Below, piece by piece: positions 8,675 to 18,008 of a stretch of 64,000 nucleotides of DNA (positions are counted from its first letter, which is position 1; each line of letters starts with the position of its first letter). A model generated the notes under the pieces. It searched no databases, had not been told where the DNA came from, and saw nothing but the letters and a program-made list of their open reading frames with translations. The DNA lies in the NCBI GenBank assembly GCA_016719605.1, contig JADJYW010000012.1, positions 186,001 through 250,000 on the forward strand, read 5' to 3'. The position numbers and the translations under genes were made by a program. Origin of the DNA: Lewinellaceae bacterium (GTDB lineage: Bacteria > Bacteroidota > Bacteroidia > Chitinophagales > Saprospiraceae).

Positions 8675-8926
8675 TTATGGCGTGTGCGAAACAACTCGTT
8701 GGGCCAAATCCAAAATGCGACTTATAAGTGTAACGTCCGGAATGGGGAGGTTTCGATCCTGATTTTCCTCTTCTACTATGACTGCTTCGGTGGCTTGCTG
8801 TATATCAGAGGCAGTCTTTGCGCATTCTGGCTGTGCTGCCGCATCTAAATTTACATATATGGCCGAGAAAAGGCTAAAGGCAAGAATGCCGGCGATGACG
8901 TACTTGAAAAGTTGTTTTTGTTTCAT
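8675..8926 (-). CDS. Small membrane-anchored or secreted hypothetical protein
   Basis: An 83-residue protein beginning MKQKQLFKYV with one strong hydrophobic span (about residues 9-26), then an acidic soluble tail with EEENQD and a helical C-terminus. The ATG at 8926 is preceded by AGGCT, a plausible ribosome binding site. I do not recognise a family. There is no Gly-Gly leader motif, so I do not see it as cargo for the nearby C39 exporter. It converges on the PAP2 gene. Confidence 0.5.
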   Translation of the reverse strand: MKQKQLFKYVIAGILAFSLFSAIYVNLDAAAQPECAKTASDIQQATEAVIVEEENQDRNLPIPDVTLISRILDLAQRVVSHTP

Positions 8927-9056
8927 AGCCTGAAATTTAGACGCCCGAAGGTATAACTTTCAATGGATCGAAATTAAGAAAACGTTGCGGTATTTGGACA
9001 CTTATTGACAAACAGATGACAAAAAGGTTGCCGGTACCGGAATGTTTTTTGAAAAT

Positions 9057-9088
9057 GAGCCTGGGCGGTATTACACCGACCCAGGCTC
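9057..9088 (-). terminator. Intrinsic terminator of the DUF1573 gene
   Basis: GAGCCTGGG...CCCAGGCTC forms a 13-bp stem with one bulged base and a short loop. On the minus strand it is followed by ATTTTC and lies about 30 bp after the corrected stop of the DUF1573 gene. Confidence 0.6.
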
Positions 9089-9117
9089 GTATCGTCAAAC
9101 CAAAAATCAATTCGTAA

Positions 9118-9545
9118 TTACTGCTTCAGACCGCCATTGCCGGCCGGTACACTTTCCGGAGTAGGTGCATCTTTACATCACCTTTGATCGTCAGCATCCG
9201 GGTTTCGGTAGCCTCGTTGGTTGTAAGGGTGATGGTTTTTGTAAAGGCACCCGGGCGTTGGGTATCGTAGCGTACTTCGATCACATTGCTTTCGCCAGGC
9301 ATAATCGGCTCTTTCGGGTAGGTCGGTACCGTGCAGCCGCAGGAGCCTTTCGCCGTCTTGATAATAAGCGGTTCGTTGCCGGTATTGGTGAACTTGAACT
9401 TGCGGAGCGGCTCGGCGCCTTTATTGACTGTACCGTAGTCTACAGTAGTGGACTCGAAGGTCATAACCGGGCCGTTCTGAGATTGAGCGGATGCATAAAA
9501 GGTGCCTACAAGGGCAAACGCGAGGATGGCGAGTACTTTTTTCAT
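9118..9545 (-). CDS. DUF1573 secreted Ig-like protein (3' frameshift)
   Basis: The ATG at 9545 gives a signal peptide (MKKVLAILAF...ASAQ) and one DUF1573 domain with its usual core: F-D/E-x-T-x-V-D-Y-G-T-V-x-K-G, F-K-F-T-N-T-G-N-E-P-L, and G-S-C-G-C-T-V-P. These Ig-like domains sit in the periplasm or on the surface of Bacteroidota; the role is unknown. The uninterrupted frame ends at 9126 with an atypical basic tail. If one A is restored at 9172-9174, the protein ends DAPTPESVPAG...GLKQ with a stop at 9118, which is the family-like ending. A perfect promoter lies upstream and a terminator downstream. Confidence 0.85.
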
Positions 9546-9598
9546 GGAAAGTAGAAATAGTTTGTGAAGGAAAATTCTGTGATCTTTTCTTGTCGGGA

Positions 9599-9629
9599 CA
9601 AAAGTAGGGCGACCTTCAGCGCCCCCAAA
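9599..9629 (-). promoter_or_regulatory. Bacteroidota-type promoter (TTTG-N19-TACTTTTG)
   Basis: On the minus strand TTTG (9629-9626) is followed after exactly 19 bases by TACTTTTG (9606-9599), the full -33/-7 consensus of the Bacteroidota primary sigma factor. The DUF1573 start codon is 54 bases downstream. The predicted transcript starts a few bases after 9599. Confidence 0.7.
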
Positions 9630-9697
9630 GCATCGCGCTGTTAACGATGTCCAAACAAAACTAAACCCTTTTTGAAAGGAAGTGAAAAGGCTCAAAA

Positions 9698-10989
9698 TCA
9701 GCGTCTCGAGGCAAAAACTTGCTCATAAATGCGCCGCAAAACCGCTTCTCATCGGTGATTATTTCAGCAGTTCCTTCCAGCCGTTGTCTGAAGGGGAGCG
9801 TCTTCCCATAGTGGGTGGTCAGCCCCTCGGGCAAATAAACCACTACACTGTATTTGTCATCTTTCGGTGTCAGTGATTTGGAAAGCACTCCGCCACGCAA
9901 AGTGCCAAACTCCGCGTACGGGTAGCTGTCCAGTTTGATTATGACCTGCTGTTTAGGTTGCACCTTGCCGCTGTTGGCTATTGGCAGGAGCAGGCGACCA
10001 ACCATCATGTCCTTTTGAAGCGGGACAATAACGAGCAACTGTTGGTCTTGTCGGACATATTGCTTTTCGAAGAGCACGTTGGCATTAAAAGAGACCCGAC
10101 CTGCAGTCGGAGCGGTGATCAGGTAGGTTTGCTTCCATTTGTCTAATGCCGACTTCAGGTCGCTTAGGGTTTGACGCACCCGGCCGGCGGCAGACTGTTC
10201 GCCTTCTGCCTCTCCCAAGGCGGCGTCATTTCTACTTCTGCCGAGGCTGGTTATCTCGTTTTGTTTACGGATAATGTTGTCTTCAATGGCCTCGTACTGG
10301 CGCTCGATATCATCCAGGCGCTGGCGCTCTTTTTCCAATTCGTTTCGGGCAATGGCCCCGGCATCAAACAGGTCGCGCTGGCGCTGGTACAGTTCTCTGG
10401 CCGAAGCCAACTGGGTTTGTATCCGGCGCATTGCCTTTTGATCGGCGACAATACTCTGCTCCAATTTGTTTGCTTGCGCTTTGATCGCCTCAATGCTGCG
10501 CTGAACCGAAGAACTTTTGTCTTGCTTGCCGAAGCGATAGTTGTCCATGGCTTGTACAAAAGCGGCATACTCAGCCTGGAGTTCTCCCGTTTCCAGGCCT
10601 TCGAGGGGAAGTATATTGTTCAGCGAGTCCGGTATGCACTGGAACCAGTAATTCATGGCGCGTTCCAATCGCTTGATGTCTTCATACCTGCCCGTACTTT
10701 GCAAAACAGCAAGTACCGAACCTTCCTGAACAAAAAATGTGTCGCGGACAAAAAGGTTGGCAATGTGCCCATCCGTGCGGGCGATTACATCCACGGGCGG
10801 AGCCTTGGGTGTAATGGTAATGCGGGCTACCACGACATCAGGATAACTGATAATGGCGGCTACACCCAGCAGGGCAGTCACGCCAATAAACACAACAAAC
10901 GTACCCCAGCGAATGAGCCATCCAGGTGGCGTGCCGAGGATTTCCTGCACCTCTTCCGAGCGCAATTCGACGTATTCGCGTTCTTCCAT
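9698..10989 (-). CDS. HlyD-family membrane fusion protein (3' frameshift)
   Basis: This is the periplasmic adaptor of an ABC exporter. It has a cytoplasmic N-terminus, one transmembrane span at about residues 27-50, a lipoyl-like half (VDVIARTDGHIANLFV), a long coiled coil (about 140-290, with many Gln/Glu/Arg heptads), the second lipoyl half (YLITAPTAGRVSF) and a beta-barrel part. The plain frame runs to 9661 with an odd Cys/Phe-rich tail. Restoring one T in the run at 9738-9741 gives the family-like ending RFLRRIYEQVFASRR and a stop at 9698. The start is three bases after the stop of the C39 ABC exporter, so the two form an operon. Confidence 0.85.
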
Positions 10990-10992
10990 TTT

Positions 10993-13188
10993 TTAAAGAC
11001 CCAGCTCCAACTGGTTTTTGACCAAATGATAATAAACCCCGCGCTTGTAGGTCAGTTCGTCATGGGTGCCTTGTTCCACTAATTCTCCTTTCTCCAATAC
11101 AATGATATTATCGGCATTGCGCACCGTACTGAGCCGGTGGGCAACAATCACTACGGTTTTGCTTTGAAACACCTGCTCCAGATTTTGCATGATGATGCGC
11201 TCGTTGAAGGCATCAAGGGCGTTGGTGGCTTCATCAAAGAAAACATAGTCAGGCCCTTTATACACCGCTCGGGCGATGAGGAGGCGCTGTCGCTGCCCCT
11301 GGCTCAGCCCTACTCCGTCGGGGCCAATCTTGGTGTTGTAGCCTAATGGCAAAGACTCGATAAAAGTCTGGATATTGGCCATTTTGGCAGCGTATAGCAG
11401 TTGCTGGCGGTTAATGCTGTCCGTACCGAGTGCGATATTGCGGGCTATGGTATCGGAAAAAATAAAACCATCCTGCATAACGACACCACAGTGGTCGCGC
11501 CAGAGTTTGTGGTCCACATTGGCCAAACTGATTTCACCCAACCGGATGCTGCCCTCCGTCGGGCCATAAAAATTCAAAAGCAGTTTGACTAAAGTTGTTT
11601 TGCCACTACCACTGCTGCCGACAATAGCCGTGATCTTGCCCTCGGGGATAACCAAAGAGATATTGCGCAGCACCCATGGCTCGTGGGGGCCGCCATAACG
11701 GAACGATAAATGCTCCGCAGAGAGGTCGCCGTTATCGGGCAGTACGGTCACCTTCACCAGGTCGCGCGGTTCTTCATCGGGTTTGAGGTGGATTTCGTTC
11801 ATACGCTCCAAACTGATCTTGGCCTCCTGGGCGGCCAGGATAAATTGCACGAGGGACTCCAGCGGGGCATTCGTATGGCCGATGATGTACTGCACAGCCA
11901 GCATCATGCCGAGCGTCATATCGCCATTGATGACTGCCGTGGCCGCCGTGATCGAGATCAGGATATTTTTTCCTTCGTTTATGAAGGCGGCACCGGCACG
12001 CTGCATCTGGTCGGTGGCCAGATAGTCCACGCTGATTCGGAACAGTTTGGCCTGAATACGCTCCCAGGCCCAGCGTTTCTGGCGTTCGGCATTGTGCAGT
12101 TTGATCTCCTGCATGCCGTTGACCAACTGGATCAGGGCATTTTGGTTGTCGGCCATTTGCTCGAAACGGCGGTAGTCAAGTGCACGCCGGCGTTGCAGGA
12201 AAATGGCTACCCAACCGAAGTAAAGCAATGCAGCAAGGAAGAAAATGGTGAAAATCCAGACGTTGTAGAACAACAGCACGACCCCGAATACCAACAAACT
12301 CACCACGGAAAACAAGGTGACCAGAGACGACGAGGTCAAAAAACGCTCTACCCGCTCGTTGTCATAGATGCGTTGAAGCAGGTCGCCGGTCATCTTGGAA
12401 TCAAAAAACGACATGGGCAGCCGCATCAGTTTGATCAAAAAGTCCGACACCAGATTGATATTCACGCGGGTACCAATGTGCAGCAGTATCCAGCCCCGAA
12501 TAAACTCCACCGCTACCTGACTAAAAAAAAGCATACTCTGCGCGGCAAGAATGAGGTATACAAAATTCAGGTCATTGAGCTGTACCCCCTTGTCTACAAG
12601 AGCCTGCATGAGGAAGGGAAAGATCAACTGGACGATACTGCCGAGCAATAACCCAAGCACCAATTGCCAGATCAGGCGCTTGTGCGGCACCAGATACTGC
12701 CGCAGCACGCCGAGTCCCGAACGGTTGATCGTTTCGCCTTCCCGCCGAAAAAACTCCGGCGAGGTTTCCAGCAGCAGCAGGATTCCCTGCGGCTCGGTAT
12801 GGTACACATCGCTGATCCAGTTGTCCAAAAACTCCTGTTCCGACATTTGCACTTTGCCCACAGCGGGGTCGGACACATATACTCTCCCGTTGGCAATGCG
12901 GTACACAACCAGAAAGTGATTCTGCTTCCAGTGGGCGATGCAAGGCAAAGGGAGCTCGTTCTGCAGGCGGTTGAAATTGGTTTTTACCCCAAGCGTGCGC
13001 AGACCGATTTTTTCGGCAGCATCGGCAATACCCATGAGCGAGGTGCCTTCCCGATCCAGATAGGATAACTCGCGCAGGTGCTCCAGGGAGTAGTGCCGGC
13101 CATGGTGTCGCGCCACAATACGCAGACACGTCGCCCCGCAGTCGGATGCGTCAAGTTGTTTGTAAAACGGAAAGTTGTCGGCCAGCAT
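10993..13188 (-). CDS. Peptidase-containing ABC exporter (C39 type)
   Basis: A 731-residue half-transporter. The N-terminal C39 domain has the catalytic Cys17 in QLDASDCGATCL, His91 in HWKQNHF and Asp107 in VSDPAVG, all intact. A six-span membrane domain follows (about 165-440), then an ATPase with Walker A GSSGSGKTTL, signature LSQGQRQR, and Walker B YVFFDEATNALD. Such proteins cut Gly-Gly leaders and export bacteriocins, microcins or signalling peptides. The HlyD adaptor follows after three bases. No leader peptide with a Gly-Gly site was found nearby, and the outer-membrane channel must be supplied from elsewhere. Confidence 0.92.
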   Translation of the reverse strand: MLADNFPFYKQLDASDCGATCLRIVARHHGRHYSLEHLRELSYLDREGTSLMGIADAAEKIGLRTLGVKTNFNRLQNELPLPCIAHWKQNHFLVVYRIANGRVYVSDPAVGKVQMSEQEFLDNWISDVYHTEPQGILLLLETSPEFFRREGETINRSGLGVLRQYLVPHKRLIWQLVLGLLLGSIVQLIFPFLMQALVDKGVQLNDLNFVYLILAAQSMLFFSQVAVEFIRGWILLHIGTRVNINLVSDFLIKLMRLPMSFFDSKMTGDLLQRIYDNERVERFLTSSSLVTLFSVVSLLVFGVVLLFYNVWIFTIFFLAALLYFGWVAIFLQRRRALDYRRFEQMADNQNALIQLVNGMQEIKLHNAERQKRWAWERIQAKLFRISVDYLATDQMQRAGAAFINEGKNILISITAATAVINGDMTLGMMLAVQYIIGHTNAPLESLVQFILAAQEAKISLERMNEIHLKPDEEPRDLVKVTVLPDNGDLSAEHLSFRYGGPHEPWVLRNISLVIPEGKITAIVGSSGSGKTTLVKLLLNFYGPTEGSIRLGEISLANVDHKLWRDHCGVVMQDGFIFSDTIARNIALGTDSINRQQLLYAAKMANIQTFIESLPLGYNTKIGPDGVGLSQGQRQRLLIARAVYKGPDYVFFDEATNALDAFNERIIMQNLEQVFQSKTVVIVAHRLSTVRNADNIIVLEKGELVEQGTHDELTYKRGVYYHLVKNQLELGL

Positions 13189-13316
13189 GGTGCGTGACTG
13201 GTTGATTGGTTGACTGGAGAGGCAAAACTAAGATTTTTTGTAACGGCTTGGCCGTTTCTCGTGCCCGGCACAGCGCCAGGTGCCAGACGCCTGATTTTGC
13301 CGGGCTACCTGTCGGG

Positions 13317-16300
13317 CTAGTTGCCTTGAAAAACAATTTTTCCACTCTGCCTGTATGCGCCTTGCCGGATGTCGTACCAGTACACGCCTTTTTGGGGGAA
13401 GACCTCGGCGGGTATGTACGTTGGCTCCCCGTCCCATTTTTTTTGTAAAATCATTTTCCCGGCGGCGTCAAAAACGCGCAAAGTGCCTGAATCGCCGGTG
13501 TTTTCATGCTGGCGCAGCCAAACGCCTGCGGAACCAAACGGGTTGGGGTATGCCTGCACAATCGGCTGAACAGACACACCAGTATTTTCCCAAAACAAAA
13601 CAGGCCGCAGTGCCGTGCCCTCGGCGCGGAAAGCAGCGGCAGGCGTTGGCGCCGGGCCGATCCGAAGGCTTTGCCCCAACTGCCCCGCAACACGGGCGCG
13701 AAACACCGCTGCAAACAGGGCCGTGCGTCCGCTTGCGGCGGTGCGCGGGTTTTTACTTTTCAAAAAAGTATTGTTCTCAAAACAGGCGGTGAAACAACTG
13801 CGATCACCCGGCCGCATACCGAAATGTTCCGACCCCAGACCCGGTGCCAACGGCTCAATGGCACTCAGCGCCAGCACTTCAGGGTCGAAGCCGATGCTAA
13901 ACTGCGCCCCGGCCACCGTGGCCCAATCGGCGGAAAATACCACACGAACTGTTTCGCCAGGGGCGAAAAACCGGTCGGTGAGGTGCAGCGGCCAGTCTTC
14001 CGCGAAACGTGTTTCGGCAAGGCCCTGCAGGTCGGGGACTACATTGCTGTTCACATCGCCCATTTTCAGCCCGATAAAATTGACCGTCTGCAGCGGAGTG
14101 CCCGGCGCGATGCTCACCCCTTCGGGAAACACGGACGCAAAGGGATTTTTCGGGTTGGGAAATACATAGTCGGCCGGCAGGAATCGCCAGGAATCGGTGT
14201 TGGCCAGTACGGTGTCGAAACCCAGGATGAGTTTGCGCAGCGCCACGATGTCAAAAGTGGTGATGGAGCGCGAGTTGTTGGCATCGGCAGCAATCATTTT
14301 GTACGGCGAGTTGAGCGTGTCCATACCGAGGATATGGCGGTTGATGACCAGGAGGTCAAAAGTACTCACGCCATTGAGCGGGTCGTCGTTGCGCTTGGGG
14401 TAGAGGCCGTTGGCGAGACAGGGGGCATCGGAAAATATCTCGTATGCGCCGTTGGCACCGGTGGTTTGTTGCGGTTGGTTGCAGACGAGCACCTGAGCGA
14501 TGGTCGCATTGGTCTCGGTTCGGATGACGCCGCCAACCGCCACAACGGGCGCCGCAGGCAGGGAAAAAACGGAGTCAATCGGGAAAGTCCACAAACCCCG
14601 GGCGTAGGAGGCGGCCATAATTTCGTTGCGCACCGGATTGCGCTCCAGGTCGAAAACGGGTACAAAGGGCAGGCTCGCCCCGAGGCGCTGCCAAAAAGCG
14701 CCGCTGTTGCGCGTGACATAAACGCCGGCATCGTTGGCTACAAAAAGCACGCTGTCGGCATGGCCGGGCAGCACGAGCAAGTCGTTGACGGGTATGTTGG
14801 GCAGGTTGCCGCTGATGTTGGTCCAGGTGGCGCCGTTGTCATTGGAACGGTGGATATGCGGGATGGTCTCGTTGTCGCGGAAGCCGGAATTGGTGGCGAA
14901 GATGCGGTTGGGCAGGGTAGGGGAGGCCACCACGGCGGTGACGTACCGGTCGGGTAGTCCGGCGGAGATATTGATCCAGTTGCCGGTAGGCTCGCGGCGC
15001 CAGACATTTCCGTCCGAAGTCCCCGCAAGTAGTTTTTCGGCCTGCACGGGGGATTCGTCGAGGCAAGTGATGGTGTGGAACCGCGGCTCAAAGACAATGC
15101 CGTCGGTGAGGTCGCCCGATATGGTGCCCCAGCCGCTGCCGTTATCGGAAAAATAGACCCGATAGGTACCGGCGAACAGGCGGGTGGCGGAATGTTTGCT
15201 CAGGAAATAAGGCATGTCCCAGTTGCAGCGGTCCGTGGTACCGAGGCACGGGGAACCGAATTGCCACGAGACGCCGCCGTCGGTGGTTTTATGAATCTCG
15301 CCATTTTGGGTTTCCACCCAGAAGGTGAGGGGGTCAAGCGGGTGAAAAGCGCACCGGAACCCGTCGGCGGGGAACACGGAATTCCAGGTGTTGTAGCCGC
15401 CCGCGTTGCCCCGCTGAACGCCGTTGTCCTGGGCGCCGGCGTAATAGATGTTGGGCTCGTGCAGGTTGTAGGAGGTATGGTAAAATTGTGTGGTGGGCAG
15501 GTTGTTGCTTTTGATCCATTGCTGCTGGCCGGGCGTATTGCGGTACACGCCGCCGTCGCAGCCCAGGTAACGTTTGCCGGTGCCGGCAAACTGAAGATCG
15601 TGCACGTCGGCATGGGAGTTGGCCGCAACAGACCACTGGTCACTGCCGGCATTTTTGCGCCACAGCACGATGCCAAGGAAATATACGTCTTCGTCATTGG
15701 CCGGGTTGAGCCGTATTTTCCCAAAATACCAACCAAAATTAGCGCACGCGTCTTTCAGAGCAAGGATATTCACCGGCGTCCAGGTGGTGCCGCCGTTCTC
15801 GGTTTTGAACATAGCGCCCGGGCGGGCGAGCGTGTCAATGTAGACGACATAGACCTTGTCCGGGTTTTGCTGGGAGATAGCAAGCCCGGTTCGGCCATTT
15901 TTTATGCTGGGTAGCCCCCCGCCGAGATGGGTCCAGGTAGCGCCGCCGTCGGTGGTTTTGTACACGCGCGCATGAGGTCCGTCTATGATAGATTCCTTGT
16001 TGCTGCGGATGCGATCCCAGAAGGAGGCGTACAGGATTTGCGGGCTGGCCGGGTTCAGCACCAGGTCGCTGGCGCCGGCTTGGTTGCTCACAAAAAGAAC
16101 GTTTTGCCAGGTCTGGCCGCCGTTGGTGCTTTTGTAAATGCCGCGTTTGTTGTCGCGGATGTAGGGATTACCCATGACCGCAGCGAAAAGTGTACTGGAG
16201 TTGGTGGGGTCCACAAAAACTTTGGATACAATGCCTTCCTGCCCGAGGCCGAGGTAGTTCCACGTTTCGCCGCCGTCGGCACTTTTGTAAATACCGTGCC

Positions 16301-16811
16301 CATTGAATACATACGCCGGCACGTTGGGGTCGCCGGTACCGGCATACAGGATATCGGGGTTGGTTGGGTCGTAGGTGATATGGCCGATGGAAAGTTCGAG
16401 GTTGTTGTCAAAAACAGGTCTCCAGGTGACGCCGCCGTCGGTTGTTTTGAAAATACCTCCGGCGGAGAAACCAGCGAGTACGGTGTTTTCATTGGTAGGA
16501 TGAATGGCCAGCGTGTTGACTCGGCCGCCCACGTTGCCCGGGCCTTGCAGGGTCCAGTCGGCTGCCGAACCACTTTCGGCATTGCCTGCTTTTTCGCGCA
16601 TTTTGATAAAATCCGTGCGCAGGGCTACAAATTGCCTGCGCCAGCCGGCCGCGTCGAAGGTCGGGTCGGGGTAGGAACGCTGAAAAGCGAACTGATCGAA
16701 TGGCTCGGTTTTGCGCCGGATAGCATCAGATTTGGGATCCGGGGCTGTCTGTTGGCAGGAAATGACAGCAAACAGGACGAAAACGAGAAGGTACTGGAAA
16801 AAACGCATCAT
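13317..16811 (-). CDS. Large secreted propeller protein with dockerin-like, cohesin-like and T9SS sorting domains
   Basis: The 1164-residue product has a lipoprotein-like signal peptide (VISCQQ). Residues about 85-760 hold repeated T-T-D-G-G-x-T-W motifs typical of VPS10/BNR sialidase-type propellers, here probably carbohydrate or protein binding rather than sialidase. Two F-hand-like segments (GVSTFDLLVINRHILG and SITTFDIVALRKLILG, about 810-865) make a dockerin-like unit. Residues about 940-1050 resemble a cohesin-type sandwich (GAQFSIGFDPEVLAL). The last 80 or so residues are a type A T9SS sorting domain (YPNPF at its start, SGKIVFQGN at its end). Ligand unknown. Confidence 0.82.
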   Translation of the reverse strand: MMRFFQYLLVFVLFAVISCQQTAPDPKSDAIRRKTEPFDQFAFQRSYPDPTFDAAGWRRQFVALRTDFIKMREKAGNAESGSAADWTLQGPGNVGGRVNTLAIHPTNENTVLAGFSAGGIFKTTDGGVTWRPVFDNNLELSIGHITYDPTNPDILYAGTGDPNVPAYVFNGHGIYKSADGGETWNYLGLGQEGIVSKVFVDPTNSSTLFAAVMGNPYIRDNKRGIYKSTNGGQTWQNVLFVSNQAGASDLVLNPASPQILYASFWDRIRSNKESIIDGPHARVYKTTDGGATWTHLGGGLPSIKNGRTGLAISQQNPDKVYVVYIDTLARPGAMFKTENGGTTWTPVNILALKDACANFGWYFGKIRLNPANDEDVYFLGIVLWRKNAGSDQWSVAANSHADVHDLQFAGTGKRYLGCDGGVYRNTPGQQQWIKSNNLPTTQFYHTSYNLHEPNIYYAGAQDNGVQRGNAGGYNTWNSVFPADGFRCAFHPLDPLTFWVETQNGEIHKTTDGGVSWQFGSPCLGTTDRCNWDMPYFLSKHSATRLFAGTYRVYFSDNGSGWGTISGDLTDGIVFEPRFHTITCLDESPVQAEKLLAGTSDGNVWRREPTGNWINISAGLPDRYVTAVVASPTLPNRIFATNSGFRDNETIPHIHRSNDNGATWTNISGNLPNIPVNDLLVLPGHADSVLFVANDAGVYVTRNSGAFWQRLGASLPFVPVFDLERNPVRNEIMAASYARGLWTFPIDSVFSLPAAPVVAVGGVIRTETNATIAQVLVCNQPQQTTGANGAYEIFSDAPCLANGLYPKRNDDPLNGVSTFDLLVINRHILGMDTLNSPYKMIAADANNSRSITTFDIVALRKLILGFDTVLANTDSWRFLPADYVFPNPKNPFASVFPEGVSIAPGTPLQTVNFIGLKMGDVNSNVVPDLQGLAETRFAEDWPLHLTDRFFAPGETVRVVFSADWATVAGAQFSIGFDPEVLALSAIEPLAPGLGSEHFGMRPGDRSCFTACFENNTFLKSKNPRTAASGRTALFAAVFRARVAGQLGQSLRIGPAPTPAAAFRAEGTALRPVLFWENTGVSVQPIVQAYPNPFGSAGVWLRQHENTGDSGTLRVFDAAGKMILQKKWDGEPTYIPAEVFPQKGVYWYDIRQGAYRQSGKIVFQGN

Positions 16812-16854
16812 GTAAATCGGTTGAGGGCAGTTGAGCGGGCCACTACCCGGGCTG

Positions 16855-16862
16855 CAAAAATA
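16855..16862 (-). promoter_or_regulatory. -7 element of the propeller gene
   Basis: TATTTTTG on the minus strand matches TAnnTTTG exactly, 44 bases upstream of the ATG at 16811. No clear -33 TTTG at 19-bp spacing. Confidence 0.4.
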
Positions 16863-16886
16863 GGGCCTTTTTTGTGGCCCTGTTGC

Positions 16887-17980
16887 CTACTGCAGCACTA
16901 CTTCCATCCACACCGGCTGATGGTCGGAGTACTGAAATTTTTGGTCAAGTCCCTTCACTGTCTGCACCTGTACGTTGGGTGACACGAGAAAATAGTCAAT
17001 CAGGGTGACAAAGGTTTTGCCTTCCAGATATGGGTCGCGGCACTTGCGGTTGGTGGGTACCGTAGGATCGTAGACAAAGCGCCAGTCCGCTGGAAACATA
17101 TCGTCCGGTACATTGCCCTGCCGGTATCCCTGGGTAAATCCGGGCGAAAAAGCATCGAAGCGAAAAAACGGCGGGCACTGGTTCCAGTCGCCGCCAAGCA
17201 CCACATAGTTGCCTTTTTTATACTCGACTACAGCCAGGTCGCGCAGGTAGGGTAGTTGGATGGCTTTGATTTTGTCGCCCGGATCATACGCGGCGTTGTG
17301 CAGATTCATCACCACCACCTGTTTGCCATTTTTCATGGTGAAACGGTGCAGCGCCACACATCGGTCCAACTGAAACATCCGGTCGGGCATGGGATACTTG
17401 CCGGGCAACTGATAGCGGGTACCCTCCAGGTGCTGGAACCGGGCAAACGTGCCGAGGCCGGATTCCACCTTTCCGTAGGCATTCCAAGGCTCCAGCAAGG
17501 GGATGGGTACCCGGTTGCAACGGTAGTTAATGGCCATGGCAGGCATAAAATCGGGCAGGGCTTTTTGGCAAGCTTCAAACTGATTGATTCGGTAGCTCCG
17601 GTCAGATTGCACGTCCATCTCCTGCAAAAGAAAAAAATCGGCTTTGGTCATGGCGAGTGTTTTGACAATACCCGACACGTTTTTGTCCACCAAATCCCGC
17701 GGCGCACGCACCATGCTGTTGCCGGAGTACCAGATTCCCTCGTCGTCGTAAAAAAATCGGACTCGGCCCCCAGCCCGCCGAAGCCGATATTCCAGGTGAC
17801 AAAAGAAAGGACACTGTCGGCGATCATGTACTCCTCTGCGCCGGCAAAATCGGTCGCCAGTATCCGGGATTTTTCTTCCGGCTGCCAGTCGGTTATCCAG
17901 CCGTTAACCAGCAAGGTTACCCAGTAAAGCGCCACCGGGGTGAGCAGGGCGAAGAGGATGGAGCGGAGCCGTTTGCGCAT
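16887..17980 (-). CDS. Endonuclease/exonuclease/phosphatase family protein (frameshifted)
   Basis: ATG at 17980 gives an N-terminal membrane span (about residues 8-28), then FVTWNIGFGG, the Asn-bearing first motif of the fold. The frame breaks in the T7 run at 17750-17756: with one more T the protein reads ESDFFYDDEGIWYSGNS and joins the downstream frame. That part has LLQEMDVQS (catalytic Glu), GGDWNQCPP (Asp-x-Asn), LIDYFLVS and YSDHQPVWMEV (Asp-His). All metal and catalytic residues of the family are therefore present over a total of about 365 residues. It probably acts outside the cytoplasm on a nucleic acid or phosphoester; the substrate is unknown. Confidence 0.82.
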
Positions 17981-18008
17981 GATTTGTCTGTTTTTTACGT
18001 TTGAGTTT

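Noticed and set aside
8675..8926. Small protein as substrate of the C39 exporter
   Set aside because: No Gly-Gly or Gly-Ala cleavage site after an amphipathic leader; it has an ordinary hydrophobic span.
13506..14957. Long open frame on the plus strand opposite the propeller gene
   Set aside because: Antisense frame in GC-rich repeat-coding DNA. The minus frame has a signal peptide, propeller motifs and a sorting domain; this one has no recognisable family or start signal.
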